Position numbers and translations under genes: made by a program. The notes below the pieces were generated by a model, which did not search any database, was not told the origin of the DNA, and saw only the letters and a program-made list of their open reading frames with translations. Positions 16,033 to 26,100 of a stretch of 64,000 nucleotides of DNA are shown one piece after another; position 1 is the stretch's first letter, and each line of letters starts with the position of its first letter. The DNA lies in the NCBI GenBank assembly GCA_029238215.1, contig JAQWGN010000013.1, positions 1 through 64,000 of the forward strand, written 5' to 3'. The stretch comes from Flavobacteriaceae bacterium (GTDB taxonomy: Bacteria; Bacteroidota; Bacteroidia; Flavobacteriales; Flavobacteriaceae).

Positions 16033-17133
16033 TTATTCCGATTTCATTTCAGGAGTTATTGACAGCTGTTTTTCATTTTCAAAAGCTTTTATGTAAGCAC
16101 CCCTGTACCCCTTTTTAACAACTTTCGGAATGGAACTTTCAGCCTCTTGATAAGAAGTGAAATTGCCAAAGTAATAGCGATATAAACTTCCTTTTTTTAT
16201 ACGTGTTACAGGGGACAGCCCTTTAAAATTATATGCTGCTGGACTAATTTTATTTTTACTTGCCGCTATTTGTATCTTATATAAAATGGTTGATTGAAGA
16301 TTTTCTATTTCATTTGTGGGTGCAGTAGAGGGTGAAGTTTCATCCAAAACAATATCATCAGACAAGGTTCCATCTAGAGATGCTTTATAGCGTAAAACAG
16401 CCTTGGCAATAGCATTACTCATTTCAGTTTGCCCTTTTTTTGAGTTTAGGTATGCACCTTCTTTAGAATTCGTTAAAAATCCAGTTTCTACCAAAACACT
16501 AGGCATGTAAGTATTACGAAGCACCAAAAACCCTGCTTGTTTAACGGTTCTATTTTTCCTTTTAAGGTTTTTAACAAAACTTTGTTGAATGTAATTAGCT
16601 ACTTCAATGCTCTGATTTAAATAATCTTCTTGCATAAGCACTAAGCTTATTACCGATTCAGGGTTGTTAGGGTCAAAACCGCCATATTCTTGTTCATAAT
16701 TATCTTCCAAGAAAATCACAGCATTCTCTTTTTGAGCTATTCTAAAATTATCGTTATTTCTATGGAGGCCCAAAACAAAAGTACCAGCGCCATAAGCGTT
16801 TGAATTATGTGCATCACAATGAATAGATACAAAAAGGTCTGCTTTTGCTTTGTTGGCTATGTTAGCGCGACCATTAAGTGTAATGTATTCATCTTTAGTT
16901 CGTGTGTACACCACTTTAAAACCTTTTTGTCTTTTAAGTATTTCACCTGTTTTTAAAGCTATATTCAGAACAATTTTTTTTTCAAAATAGTTATTCCCCC
17001 TGTTACCAGGGTCTTTCCCCCCGTGTCCTGCATCAATAACAACGGTAAATGGCTTGTCATTTTGGGCATACAGCTTGTATGATGCCAAGTAGCAAATAAC
17101 AATAAAAACTGAAAGACGGGTTATGAAGTGCAT
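16033..17133 (-). CDS. N-acetylmuramoyl-L-alanine amidase with C-terminal SPOR-like domain
   Basis: This 366-residue protein starts at ATG 17133 (MHFITRLSVFIVICY), which gives a signal peptide ending LYAQ; the open frame further upstream contains the promoter. The Amidase_3 domain (about 28-245) has VVIDAGHGGKDPG with the zinc His, an ITLNGRANIAN segment, FVSIHCDAHN, and VLVETGFLTN with the catalytic Glu. The C-terminal 75 residues (YKIQIAASK ... YRYYFGNFTSYQEAE) resemble a SPOR peptidoglycan-binding domain. It cleaves the stem peptide from septal peptidoglycan in the periplasm. First gene of the leftward operon; promoter box at 17184-17191. Confidence 0.9.
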   Translation of the reverse strand: MHFITRLSVFIVICYLASYKLYAQNDKPFTVVIDAGHGGKDPGNRGNNYFEKKIVLNIALKTGEILKRQKGFKVVYTRTKDEYITLNGRANIANKAKADLFVSIHCDAHNSNAYGAGTFVLGLHRNNDNFRIAQKENAVIFLEDNYEQEYGGFDPNNPESVISLVLMQEDYLNQSIEVANYIQQSFVKNLKRKNRTVKQAGFLVLRNTYMPSVLVETGFLTNSKEGAYLNSKKGQTEMSNAIAKAVLRYKASLDGTLSDDIVLDETSPSTAPTNEIENLQSTILYKIQIAASKNKISPAAYNFKGLSPVTRIKKGSLYRYYFGNFTSYQEAESSIPKVVKKGYRGAYIKAFENEKQLSITPEMKSE

Positions 17134-17150
17134 ACTGGATAAAATATGTG

Positions 17151-17158
17151 TATTTTTG
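17151..17158 (+). promoter_or_regulatory. -7 box for lptD
   Basis: TATTTTTG is an exact TAnnTTTG match. Transcription would start near 17164, which excludes the ATG at 17123 as the lptD start. The box lies inside the amidase 5' untranslated region on the other strand. Confidence 0.5.
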
Positions 17159-17179
17159 AACTCTATCAAGCTGAATTCC

Positions 17180-19804
17180 TTGTCAAAAATAATACAATAT
17201 TCTGGCATCCGTTTAATTTCGCAGTGCCTCCTTATAATTTTGTTTTCCACAACACGGATTGTGGCGCAGGATTCCCCGGCACCTAAAGATTCTATTCCGA
17301 CTTTAAGCCAAGATTCAATTCCTAAAAAAGACGCAGCAATTCTCGATAAAATTAAACGTCATGCTGAAGGATATATGGTCGTTGATAGAAAAGAGAATAA
17401 GCTTTATATGTATGACGGAGCAGAATTGTATTATCAAGATATAGAACTTAAATCTGGAGTTATTGTTTTAGACTACAATACCAGTGAGGTTACCGCTGGA
17501 CGTATTAAAGATTCATTAGGCGTATTGGTGCAATCCCCTTCATTCAAACAAGGTGGAGATGAAGTGTTTCCTGATTCTATTCGATTTAATTTTGAAACAA
17601 AAAAAGCCATTATTTGGAATTCAAGAAGCGAACAGCAAGGGATGAATGTAAAAGCTGCAGCTACTAAAAAACAAAACGACTCGGTCTATTACTTGCGTAA
17701 TGCCAAAATCACAACAGCCGAAGATATTGATAACCCAGAATATTATATTCGAGTACGAACAGCAAAATTTGTTCCAAAAAGAAAAATGATTGCAGGGCTA
17801 AGTAATCTTTACATTGCCGATGTCCCTACCCCACTGTTTTTGCCATTTGCATATTTTCCAATGACACAAAATCGTGCTACAGGTTTTTTATTTCCTACTA
17901 TCGGAGAAAACTTTAACCGCGGCTATTTTTTACAAAATGGCGGATACTACTTTGTATTGAATGATAATTTGGATGTTGCCGTTCTTGGCGATTATTATAC
18001 CAATGGAAGTTATGGGTTTAGAGTTGAAAACAATTATAACAAACGCTATAAATACCGTGGAAACCTTGGTTTTCGTTATGAAAATTTAATTAATGGTGAA
18101 CGTGGACTTCCAGGTTATGGAAAATCAACAATATTTAATTTGAGATGGTCGCATAGTAAAGACGGCAAGTCTAATCCGAATAGCCGTTTTTCTGCTTCTG
18201 TAAATTTGGGAACTAGTAATTATTTTAGAGAGTCTCTCAATCAAATTAACACAACAAACTTTTTAAACAACACGCTTAGTTCATCCATTTCCTACTCCAA
18301 AACATTTCCAAAGTACCCTTCTGTTAACCTTTCAATGTCTGCAACACACAGCCAAAATACCCGTTCAAAAACCGTGAGTATGACCCTTCCATCGTTAACT
18401 GCTAACATGGAGCGGATATTCCCATTCGTCAAAAGGAATACCATTAAAAAAGGAGCTTTTCAGAACATAAATTTTCAATACACCATGCGCGGTGATAACC
18501 GAATAAATACAACGGATGAAATCATTGGAGAAAAAGGATTGTTTTATGGAGCTAAATCAGGAATAAAACACAGCATTCCAATCTCAACAAACTTTAAAAT
18601 TGCAAAACATTTTAATTTCAATGTTGGGGGGAATTACAACGAAACATGGACCAATGAAACCATAAAGAAAAACGATTATGACCCCATATTAGAGGCGCTA
18701 CCAGAACAAGACACCATCCGTGGGTTTGACAGGTTTGCCCAATATAATTTTAGTGCTGGAGCAAACACAACTTTATATGGCGTGTTTAATTTTAAGGAAG
18801 ATAAAAAGATTCAAAGCATACGCCATGTTGTAAATGCGCAAGTCAGCTACAGCAACAGCCCCAGTTTTGAACAATATTACGACGAATATATTATTGATGC
18901 GGAAGGCAATACAAGAGATTACTCAAGGTTTGAAAGTGGTTTGTTTGGTAAACCTGGTAATAGGAAATCTAGTTCGTTAGGCTTTACCCTACGGAATAAC
19001 TTAGAAGCAAAAATAAAAGACAAAGATTCTACGGTTACAGAATTGAAAAAAATAAAAATACTTAACAACCTAAACTTCTCTACCAGTTATAACATTACTG
19101 CTGATTCGCTTCGATGGAGCCCTGTAAGAATGAGTACTGTAATTCCGCTTTTAGATAATAAATTAAATATAAATGTCGGTGCTACTTTTGACCCATATGC
19201 ACTTGATGAAAACAATAAAAAAATAAACACGTTCAATATTAATAATGGTGGACCACTATTTAGAATGACAAGTGCAAACTTTAATTGGGGATACACGTTT
19301 AATAACTCTGGAGATAAATCTTCTGAGGATAATGATGATAATGGTGCAATTCCAGGAATGAACAGAAACAAGCTGGGTTTAGATGAGAATAGTGGCGGGT
19401 TTGGATCGAATGGGGTTAAAGAAGATGAAGAGGATGCTAAATCAGAAGAAAACACAAGTTTATATCGAACTAAAATTCCTTGGTCAATAAATCTAAGGCA
19501 TAGCTTTACTTACGCTAACTCAAGACAACAACAAGAGATAGCAAACAATTCGCTAATGGCATCTGCAAATGTTTCGTTGACTCCCAAATGGAAGGTTAAT
19601 GTTTCTTCGGGATATGATTTTAAAAACAAAGGAGTAACTTATACAAACTTGGGTATAGACAGAGACCTTGATAGTTGGACTATGAACATTGCATGGACGC
19701 CATTTGGAAATCGCGAATCTTGGTTTTTCTTTATCGGGATAAAATCGGGGATGCTACGTGACTTGAAATATGAAAAAAGACGAGAAAGAGACAAACAACT
19801 TTAA
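17180..19804 (+). CDS. lptD: LptD/OstA-like outer-membrane LPS assembly protein
   Basis: This protein of about 874 residues has an N-terminal OstA-type beta-jellyroll, preceded by a signal peptide ending STTRIVAQ, and a large outer-membrane barrel. Recognisable segments include ELKSGVIVLDYNTSEV, PDSIRFNFETKKAIIWNSRS, NPEYYIRVRTAKFVPKRKM, PLFLPFAYFPMT and FLQNGGYYFVLNDN, typical of Bacteroidota LptD. It inserts LPS into the outer leaflet. The open frame extends to an ATG at 17123, but that lies upstream of the predicted transcript start and inside the amidase gene, so I chose the TTG at 17180; this start is uncertain. A low-complexity Asp/Asn/Gly loop sits near residues 710-750. ridA follows 4 bases later. 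Confidence 0.8.
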   Translation: MSKIIQYSGIRLISQCLLIILFSTTRIVAQDSPAPKDSIPTLSQDSIPKKDAAILDKIKRHAEGYMVVDRKENKLYMYDGAELYYQDIELKSGVIVLDYNTSEVTAGRIKDSLGVLVQSPSFKQGGDEVFPDSIRFNFETKKAIIWNSRSEQQGMNVKAAATKKQNDSVYYLRNAKITTAEDIDNPEYYIRVRTAKFVPKRKMIAGLSNLYIADVPTPLFLPFAYFPMTQNRATGFLFPTIGENFNRGYFLQNGGYYFVLNDNLDVAVLGDYYTNGSYGFRVENNYNKRYKYRGNLGFRYENLINGERGLPGYGKSTIFNLRWSHSKDGKSNPNSRFSASVNLGTSNYFRESLNQINTTNFLNNTLSSSISYSKTFPKYPSVNLSMSATHSQNTRSKTVSMTLPSLTANMERIFPFVKRNTIKKGAFQNINFQYTMRGDNRINTTDEIIGEKGLFYGAKSGIKHSIPISTNFKIAKHFNFNVGGNYNETWTNETIKKNDYDPILEALPEQDTIRGFDRFAQYNFSAGANTTLYGVFNFKEDKKIQSIRHVVNAQVSYSNSPSFEQYYDEYIIDAEGNTRDYSRFESGLFGKPGNRKSSSLGFTLRNNLEAKIKDKDSTVTELKKIKILNNLNFSTSYNITADSLRWSPVRMSTVIPLLDNKLNINVGATFDPYALDENNKKINTFNINNGGPLFRMTSANFNWGYTFNNSGDKSSEDNDDNGAIPGMNRNKLGLDENSGGFGSNGVKEDEEDAKSEENTSLYRTKIPWSINLRHSFTYANSRQQQEIANNSLMASANVSLTPKWKVNVSSGYDFKNKGVTYTNLGIDRDLDSWTMNIAWTPFGNRESWFFFIGIKSGMLRDLKYEKRRERDKQL
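17184..17191 (-). promoter_or_regulatory. -7 box for the amidase operon
   Basis: On the minus strand this reads TATTTTTG, an exact match. Transcription would start near 17178, 45 bases ahead of the ATG at 17133. The two divergent promoters face each other, so the nascent transcripts overlap by a few bases. Confidence 0.5.
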
Positions 19805-19808
19805 TAAT

Positions 19809-20189
19809 ATGAAAACAATAATAAAAACGAACATGGCCCCTTTGCCTATTGGTCCTTATAATCAGGCCATACTAGCCAACGACATGCTCTATGCAAGTGG
19901 TCAAATAGCATTAGACCCAACAACAAATGAGCTTGTTAAAGGAGATATAAAAAAGGAAACCAAGCAAGTGATGGAAAATTTATCAGCGGTTTTAGAAGCT
20001 GCGGAAATGAATTTTTCAAATGTCTTGAAGTGCAGCATTTTTATTTCGGATATGAATGATTTCACATCCATAAATGAAGTATATGGCTCTTATTTTAACG
20101 ACGAAACAGCTCCTGCAAGAGAAACGGTTCAAGTTGCAGTATTGCCAAAAAATGTAAATGTGGAAATTTCCCTAATCGCGATGCGTTAG
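19809..20189 (+). CDS. ridA: RidA family enamine/imine deaminase
   Basis: This 126-residue protein starts at ATG 19809 (MKTIIKTNMAPLPIGPYNQA), 4 bases after the lptD stop; the earlier in-frame ATG is inside lptD. It has the full RidA signature: LYASGQIALDP, the ATP-less trimer core, and APARETVQVAVLP with the conserved arginine that holds the substrate carboxylate. RidA hydrolyses reactive 2-aminoacrylate and related imines formed by PLP enzymes such as threonine dehydratase. It overlaps the convergent kinase gene by 4 bases. Confidence 0.92.
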   Translation: MKTIIKTNMAPLPIGPYNQAILANDMLYASGQIALDPTTNELVKGDIKKETKQVMENLSAVLEAAEMNFSNVLKCSIFISDMNDFTSINEVYGSYFNDETAPARETVQVAVLPKNVNVEISLIAMR

Positions 20190-21037
20190 GCGTTTTTTTG
20201 ATGGTGCTCTACCAAGCCTTCAATGGGCTTTTTTAAAATTTTACCTGGAGTTAGACCCAACGAAGTTAGTACTTCTTTAAGCTCTTCTTGAAGATAAAAC
20301 GCTATTGAACCTATAAAATGTATAGGAACATCTTTAGCATTTTGAAATTGCAGTATTTGGTGACGAATAAACAAATCAAACCCTTTCTTAATAAGGTTTT
20401 GACTGTATTCATTAGCTTTATTTTCAATTAAAAATCGAGCGAATTTTGCCAAATATGTGTTCGGATTTGGCTTCTTATATAAATTAGTTTTAATCGTTTC
20501 AGATGAAAGATCAAAGGTTTCCTCAAAAATGGCAGCCATTTTTGAAGGTATTTTATTAAAATAATAATCTCGAATTAATTGACGTCCAAAATAATTCCCG
20601 CTACCATCGTCCATTAGAATAAAGCCTAAAGAATCTATGCGTTGTTCTATTTCAACACCATCAAAATAACTACAATTTGATCCTGTTCCTAAAATACAGA
20701 CAATGCTTTTTTCACCCGAATCAGTAGAAGCATATACAGCAGCAAAGGTGTCTTCGTATACTTCAATATCGGCATTTGGAAAAATACTTTTAAGAACTTT
20801 TTGCAACAAAATACGGGGAGGACGTGTACCACATCCTGCCCCGTAGAAATAAATTTTAGCTATCGAGTTTCTTGGTCGATATAAGTCATAATTATTAATA
20901 ATACGCTCTTCTATGATTTGATCAGAAAGCACCTGGGGATTTAACCCTAGGGTTTGAGTTTCAAAAACAATTTGACCTTCATCGTTTAAACAAATCCAAT
21001 CTGTTTTGGTCGAGCCACTATCAACAATAAGCTTCAT
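20186..21037 (-). CDS. N-acetylglucosamine kinase-like ATPase (BadF/BadG/BcrA family)
   Basis: This 283-residue ASKHA-fold protein has the phosphate-1 loop DSGSTKTDWI (6-15), a second glycine-rich motif LGTGSNCSYF, and DDGSGNYFGRQLI. This matches the GlcNAc kinase-like proteins of Bacteroidota, which phosphorylate aminosugars salvaged from peptidoglycan. It is the last gene of a leftward group with gapA (4 bases upstream) and pfkA, placing it among sugar-phosphate genes. The substrate assignment rests on family resemblance only. Confidence 0.8.
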   Translation of the reverse strand: MKLIVDSGSTKTDWICLNDEGQIVFETQTLGLNPQVLSDQIIEERIINNYDLYRPRNSIAKIYFYGAGCGTRPPRILLQKVLKSIFPNADIEVYEDTFAAVYASTDSGEKSIVCILGTGSNCSYFDGVEIEQRIDSLGFILMDDGSGNYFGRQLIRDYYFNKIPSKMAAIFEETFDLSSETIKTNLYKKPNPNTYLAKFARFLIENKANEYSQNLIKKGFDLFIRHQILQFQNAKDVPIHFIGSIAFYLQEELKEVLTSLGLTPGKILKKPIEGLVEHHQKNA

Positions 21038-21041
21038 CGTC

Positions 21042-22046
<1,005 letters not shown>

Positions 22047-22062
22047 TTATATAATTTATAGT

Positions 22063-23067
22063 TTAAAGTCTCATTATTTCAGATACACGAACAAGTTCGT
22101 TATCAATTTTAGATTTTCCTTTTATTGCTTTTTCTAAAGGGGTTAAAATCATATTCCCGTCAGAAATACCAACCATATTTCCTGAAATTCCATCACGAAG
22201 TGCCTCAACGGCTCTTAATCCCATCCGGCTAGCTAAAACACGGTCAAAACAAGAGGGTGCGCCTCCACGTTGCATATGCCCAAGGACAGAAACACGTATT
22301 TCATATGCAGGAAGATTATCTTCAATATATTCAGCCAATTCAAAAACGTTTTTACCAATTTTATCTCCTTCGGCAACCATAACTATACTGGAAAGTTTTC
22401 CAGACTTCTTAGATCGCTTTAATGATTCTAATAAACGTTCAAGACCCATGTCTTCTTCAGGAATTAAGATTTCCTCAGCACCTGCTCCAATTCCAGAATT
22501 TAAGGCAATATGACCAGCGTCACGACCCATAACTTCTACAAAGAACAAGCGGTTGTGTGAAATAGCAGTATCACGTATTTTGTCAACAGCTTCTACAACA
22601 GTATTCAATGCGGTATCATAGCCTATGGTATGCGATGTACCATAAATATCGTTATCAATTGTACCAGGAATTCCAATAACTGGAACTCCAAATTCCTGTT
22701 GAAAAATTAATCCACCAGTAAAACTTCCATCTCCACCAATAACAACTAAGGCTTCGATACCGTGTTTTTTAAGATTTTCGTATGCTTTCTTTCTTCCAGC
22801 TTTTGTTCTAAATTCATTAGAACGAGCGGACTTTAAAATGGTACCACCCTTATTAATGATGTTATTGACTGCTCTTGGACCTAATTGTTTGATTTTATTT
22901 TCAATTAATCCCTGGTAACCTTGATTAATACCAAGACATGCTATTTTATGAAAAGCTGCAGAACGGGCAACAGAGCGGATTGCTGCATTCATCCCAGGCG
23001 CGTCTCCACCAGAAGTTAAAACGGCAATTTTTGAAATTTCGGAAGAATTAGATTTTTCTTTAGTCAT
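22063..23067 (-). CDS. pfkA: ATP-dependent 6-phosphofructokinase
   Basis: This 334-residue protein has TSGGDAPGMNAAIRS, GGDGSFTG (the GDGS form of ATP-dependent enzymes, not the GDDT form of PPi-dependent ones) and PGTIDNDIYGTSHTIGYDTA with the catalytic Asp. It also has the fructose-6-phosphate site VEVMGRDAGHIAL and LGHMQRGGAPSCFDR. It catalyses the committed step of glycolysis. First gene of the pfkA-gapA-kinase group. Confidence 0.95.
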   Translation of the reverse strand: MTKEKSNSSEISKIAVLTSGGDAPGMNAAIRSVARSAAFHKIACLGINQGYQGLIENKIKQLGPRAVNNIINKGGTILKSARSNEFRTKAGRKKAYENLKKHGIEALVVIGGDGSFTGGLIFQQEFGVPVIGIPGTIDNDIYGTSHTIGYDTALNTVVEAVDKIRDTAISHNRLFFVEVMGRDAGHIALNSGIGAGAEEILIPEEDMGLERLLESLKRSKKSGKLSSIVMVAEGDKIGKNVFELAEYIEDNLPAYEIRVSVLGHMQRGGAPSCFDRVLASRMGLRAVEALRDGISGNMVGISDGNMILTPLEKAIKGKSKIDNELVRVSEIMRL

Positions 23068-23092
23068 TTTAAATAATAGCAGTGCAAATAAA

Positions 23093-23100
23093 CAAAATTA
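23093..23100 (-). promoter_or_regulatory. -7 box for pfkA-gapA operon
   Basis: The minus strand reads TAATTTTG, an exact TAnnTTTG. A start near 23086 gives a leader of about 20 bases before the pfkA ATG at 23067. Confidence 0.45.
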
Positions 23101-23128
23101 TACACATATATATGTACTTTAAGACACC

Positions 23129-26100
23129 TTAAAAATCATTTTTTTTACCAAAAATTTTATGAAGTAGTTCTTGGAACGAATTAAAACGAACTTGATAGCT
23201 CAATCCAAGACCTTGTGTATAGCCCAATTCGTCACCAAAATATTGAAATTCATTTTCTTTATTAAAAACACGAGCACGTAAACTACCTTCAGCGTTTAAC
23301 AAAAATTCTAGCTTAACATCTCCAATAATTGTAGTCTCCTCTTCGCTACCAACGGGAACACCAACTTTACCATCAATAAGTATACGTTCATTAATGTTTG
23401 TTGAAAGGCTAACGCCTAATCGATCTCTATTTTTGATTGATGCCGCTGCATTCCGATCTCCTTGTAGGTAATTTAAACTAAAGTTTAATTTATCGTTTTC
23501 GCTAGTAAAGATATTATCGAAAACACCTGAGGCTTTTTGAAAAAGATTATTCGTAAGCGTTTGACTAGATATTGCTGCCAAGGATACTTCGTTAATAAAC
23601 GAACCTTGTGATAGTAAAGAGATGGCCTGTAATTGCCTACGCTCTTGATCGTTTAACCTGTAATTCAATTCGTTTTTCATAACACCTGAAGCGTTTGGAA
23701 AGTCGATTTCAAAAGTTGGGGTTTCTGGGTTAAGTAAATTTCCAAATAAGTTTATTGTTACCTCTGTCGGGATATTTTGACTAATATTATCACCCTCAAG
23801 TAATAAGGCTGGGTTTGCCCCTCCAGGAACATCATAAACCGCTTGCATATTTATTTGAGCCCCATAAGGGTCTCCTTCCCAAACAATAGTACCACCAGGT
23901 TTAAGGCTGAATTTTTTGTCAATTAAGCCTAAATTTTTAAAGTTATATACCCCTTTAAACGCAATAAAATCTCCCCACATAGCAAAAGAACCGCTCGTAT
24001 CAATTTCAAGTAATAAGTTCCCTGCGCCAGTGCCACGTAAATAACTTTTTGACTCGGGATCGACAACAACTTCTACTTCTGCATCTGGAGTAACATCTAA
24101 GTCAAAACTCATCTGAAGCCCCTTTACAGTACTGATTTCAGCGTCACGCTCTTCATCTGTACGTTCTTTCTTAACAAAATTAATATAGGAAACATCTCCA
24201 ATAGCTGTGTCATATTGAATCGGAATGAATATGGCAGTCCCTTTAGCTGTTTGACCTATTACATCAATTTGCATATTTGTAAAAGGTCCATGTAAGTGTG
24301 CATCACCAGTAAAAAAGATGTCTCCATAATAGAGTGCATCTTCTGAAAATTTGGTGTTTAACACCTCTAATTTATCAGCATTAATGTTCATATCAATGCC
24401 CCAATCTTGGAAAGATTTATGGTTAAGCGACCCACTTATGGTGCCCTGTTGATTTGTACCCAATGTAGTAAATGAAGATGGGCTAACTTTAACCTCATTA
24501 CCACTAAAAATAAATGGTGTTTTACCATTAAAAACATACTCTGTTTTTAAGTAATCAATACCTAAATTTAGATCATCTACGAAAAGTGTACCATCAGGCT
24601 CCAATCCTTCAGAGGTTGAAAAAAGATTGATCGATCCATTGGCGTTTCCTTTCAAGGGTGCAAAAGTCGACTTTGTTAGACCTGCCAATGCAGATAGGTC
24701 ATAATTCTTAAAAACAGCATCAATGTCTAAAATTGGCTTTTGATCCCTAAGACCAATTGTACCCGTAGCAGATAGCACCTCCTTATTCTCTTTATCCAGT
24801 TTAAATACCATTTGGTATTTTTCGTTTTCTTCCCCAGACTTTAAGGTCAATAAGGCGTTACCAAGAGGAACAGCATTTAGTTTTAAGTTAGAGAAAATAA
24901 GGCTAGAATTCCCAGAAAATCCATTTTCTGTTTGCTCTATATTTAAAACTCCGTCAGCTATCCCGTCCCAATTATTTTCTACATACGGAAAAACGTCCCC
25001 TAACTCAACGTGATTGAAATTAAGCCCGAGTGAAAATGAATCGTCACCATTTTGAGAGGCTGCAGCTGTTATATTAGATGTATTGCTATGAAGAGTTAGC
25101 TCAGAAAGACTGAATTGTTTTGCGTTTTTAAAGCGAAAGACAGGTGTTTTAGCATTTTTAATTGTCCAATGTTTATTGTTAAAGTATACATCGGCAGATT
25201 TAAAACCTAATGCAGCTTGAGAAGCATCATCTATTGTAAAAGTTGTGCTTATTTGATTTAACTTATCTGGTCTTTTAGAAGATGAAAATTCAGCCCTACC
25301 ATAAAGCGTATCATTAATACGGGTGTTAATCCAGTTTAAATCATCAAAAGACGCCTTGTCTGTGGTTATGTTTTTAGCAGAAATAAAAGAATGGTAAATC
25401 GTATTCTTGGTGTCTATTTGAGCTTCAACATCCCTAATCAAAACATCTTTTATGGTGATTTCAGGAGCGCGGACTTTAAGTTGAAAAAGCTTTTTACTTG
25501 GATCAATTTTTCCTTTAATAAATGTATTGTCGTTGATAATTACAGCATCTCCAAAAAGTGCATTTGTGATTTTACCGCGTAAATTAAAATTAAAGTCTAA
25601 ATATTGACCTGGATCAACAGGGTGTGGAACATAATTTTCATATTGACTACCGAATGTGTTTTGAGTCAACTTAATAAGTTCGCTTGGTTTAAATTTACCA
25701 ATCACAATGCCGGTGGCCACATCCTCAGAGTTTATATTAATTACACGAATTCCATTTAATAATCTTGATTGCGCAGATAGTGATGAAAATGAATAGGCCT
25801 TGTCTTTATTCTTAAATTCACCCTGATCTATATATAAATCGCCTATCATTTCATCAATGTTATTTCCCTGCAATGCTAAATCAACAGAGCCTGAAAAAAC
25901 TCCTTGCGCTGACTTTGAAATCAAACCCAAATCACTCAAATTCGCATGAGCAATATCCGCTGTGAAGGAAAAATTACGCTTTGTAGTGGCGAAGTCAATA
26001 GCCCCTTGTAAATCTAAGTTAAGAACGGGGTCTATAACTGACATCTCGCCATTAAATTGACTCGGATTTACCGTACCTTCAAGATTAACTTCATCATAAC

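Noticed and set aside
17123-17179. lptD start at ATG 17123
   Set aside because: It lies upstream of the predicted transcript start and inside the amidase coding region, and would add residues before a good signal peptide.
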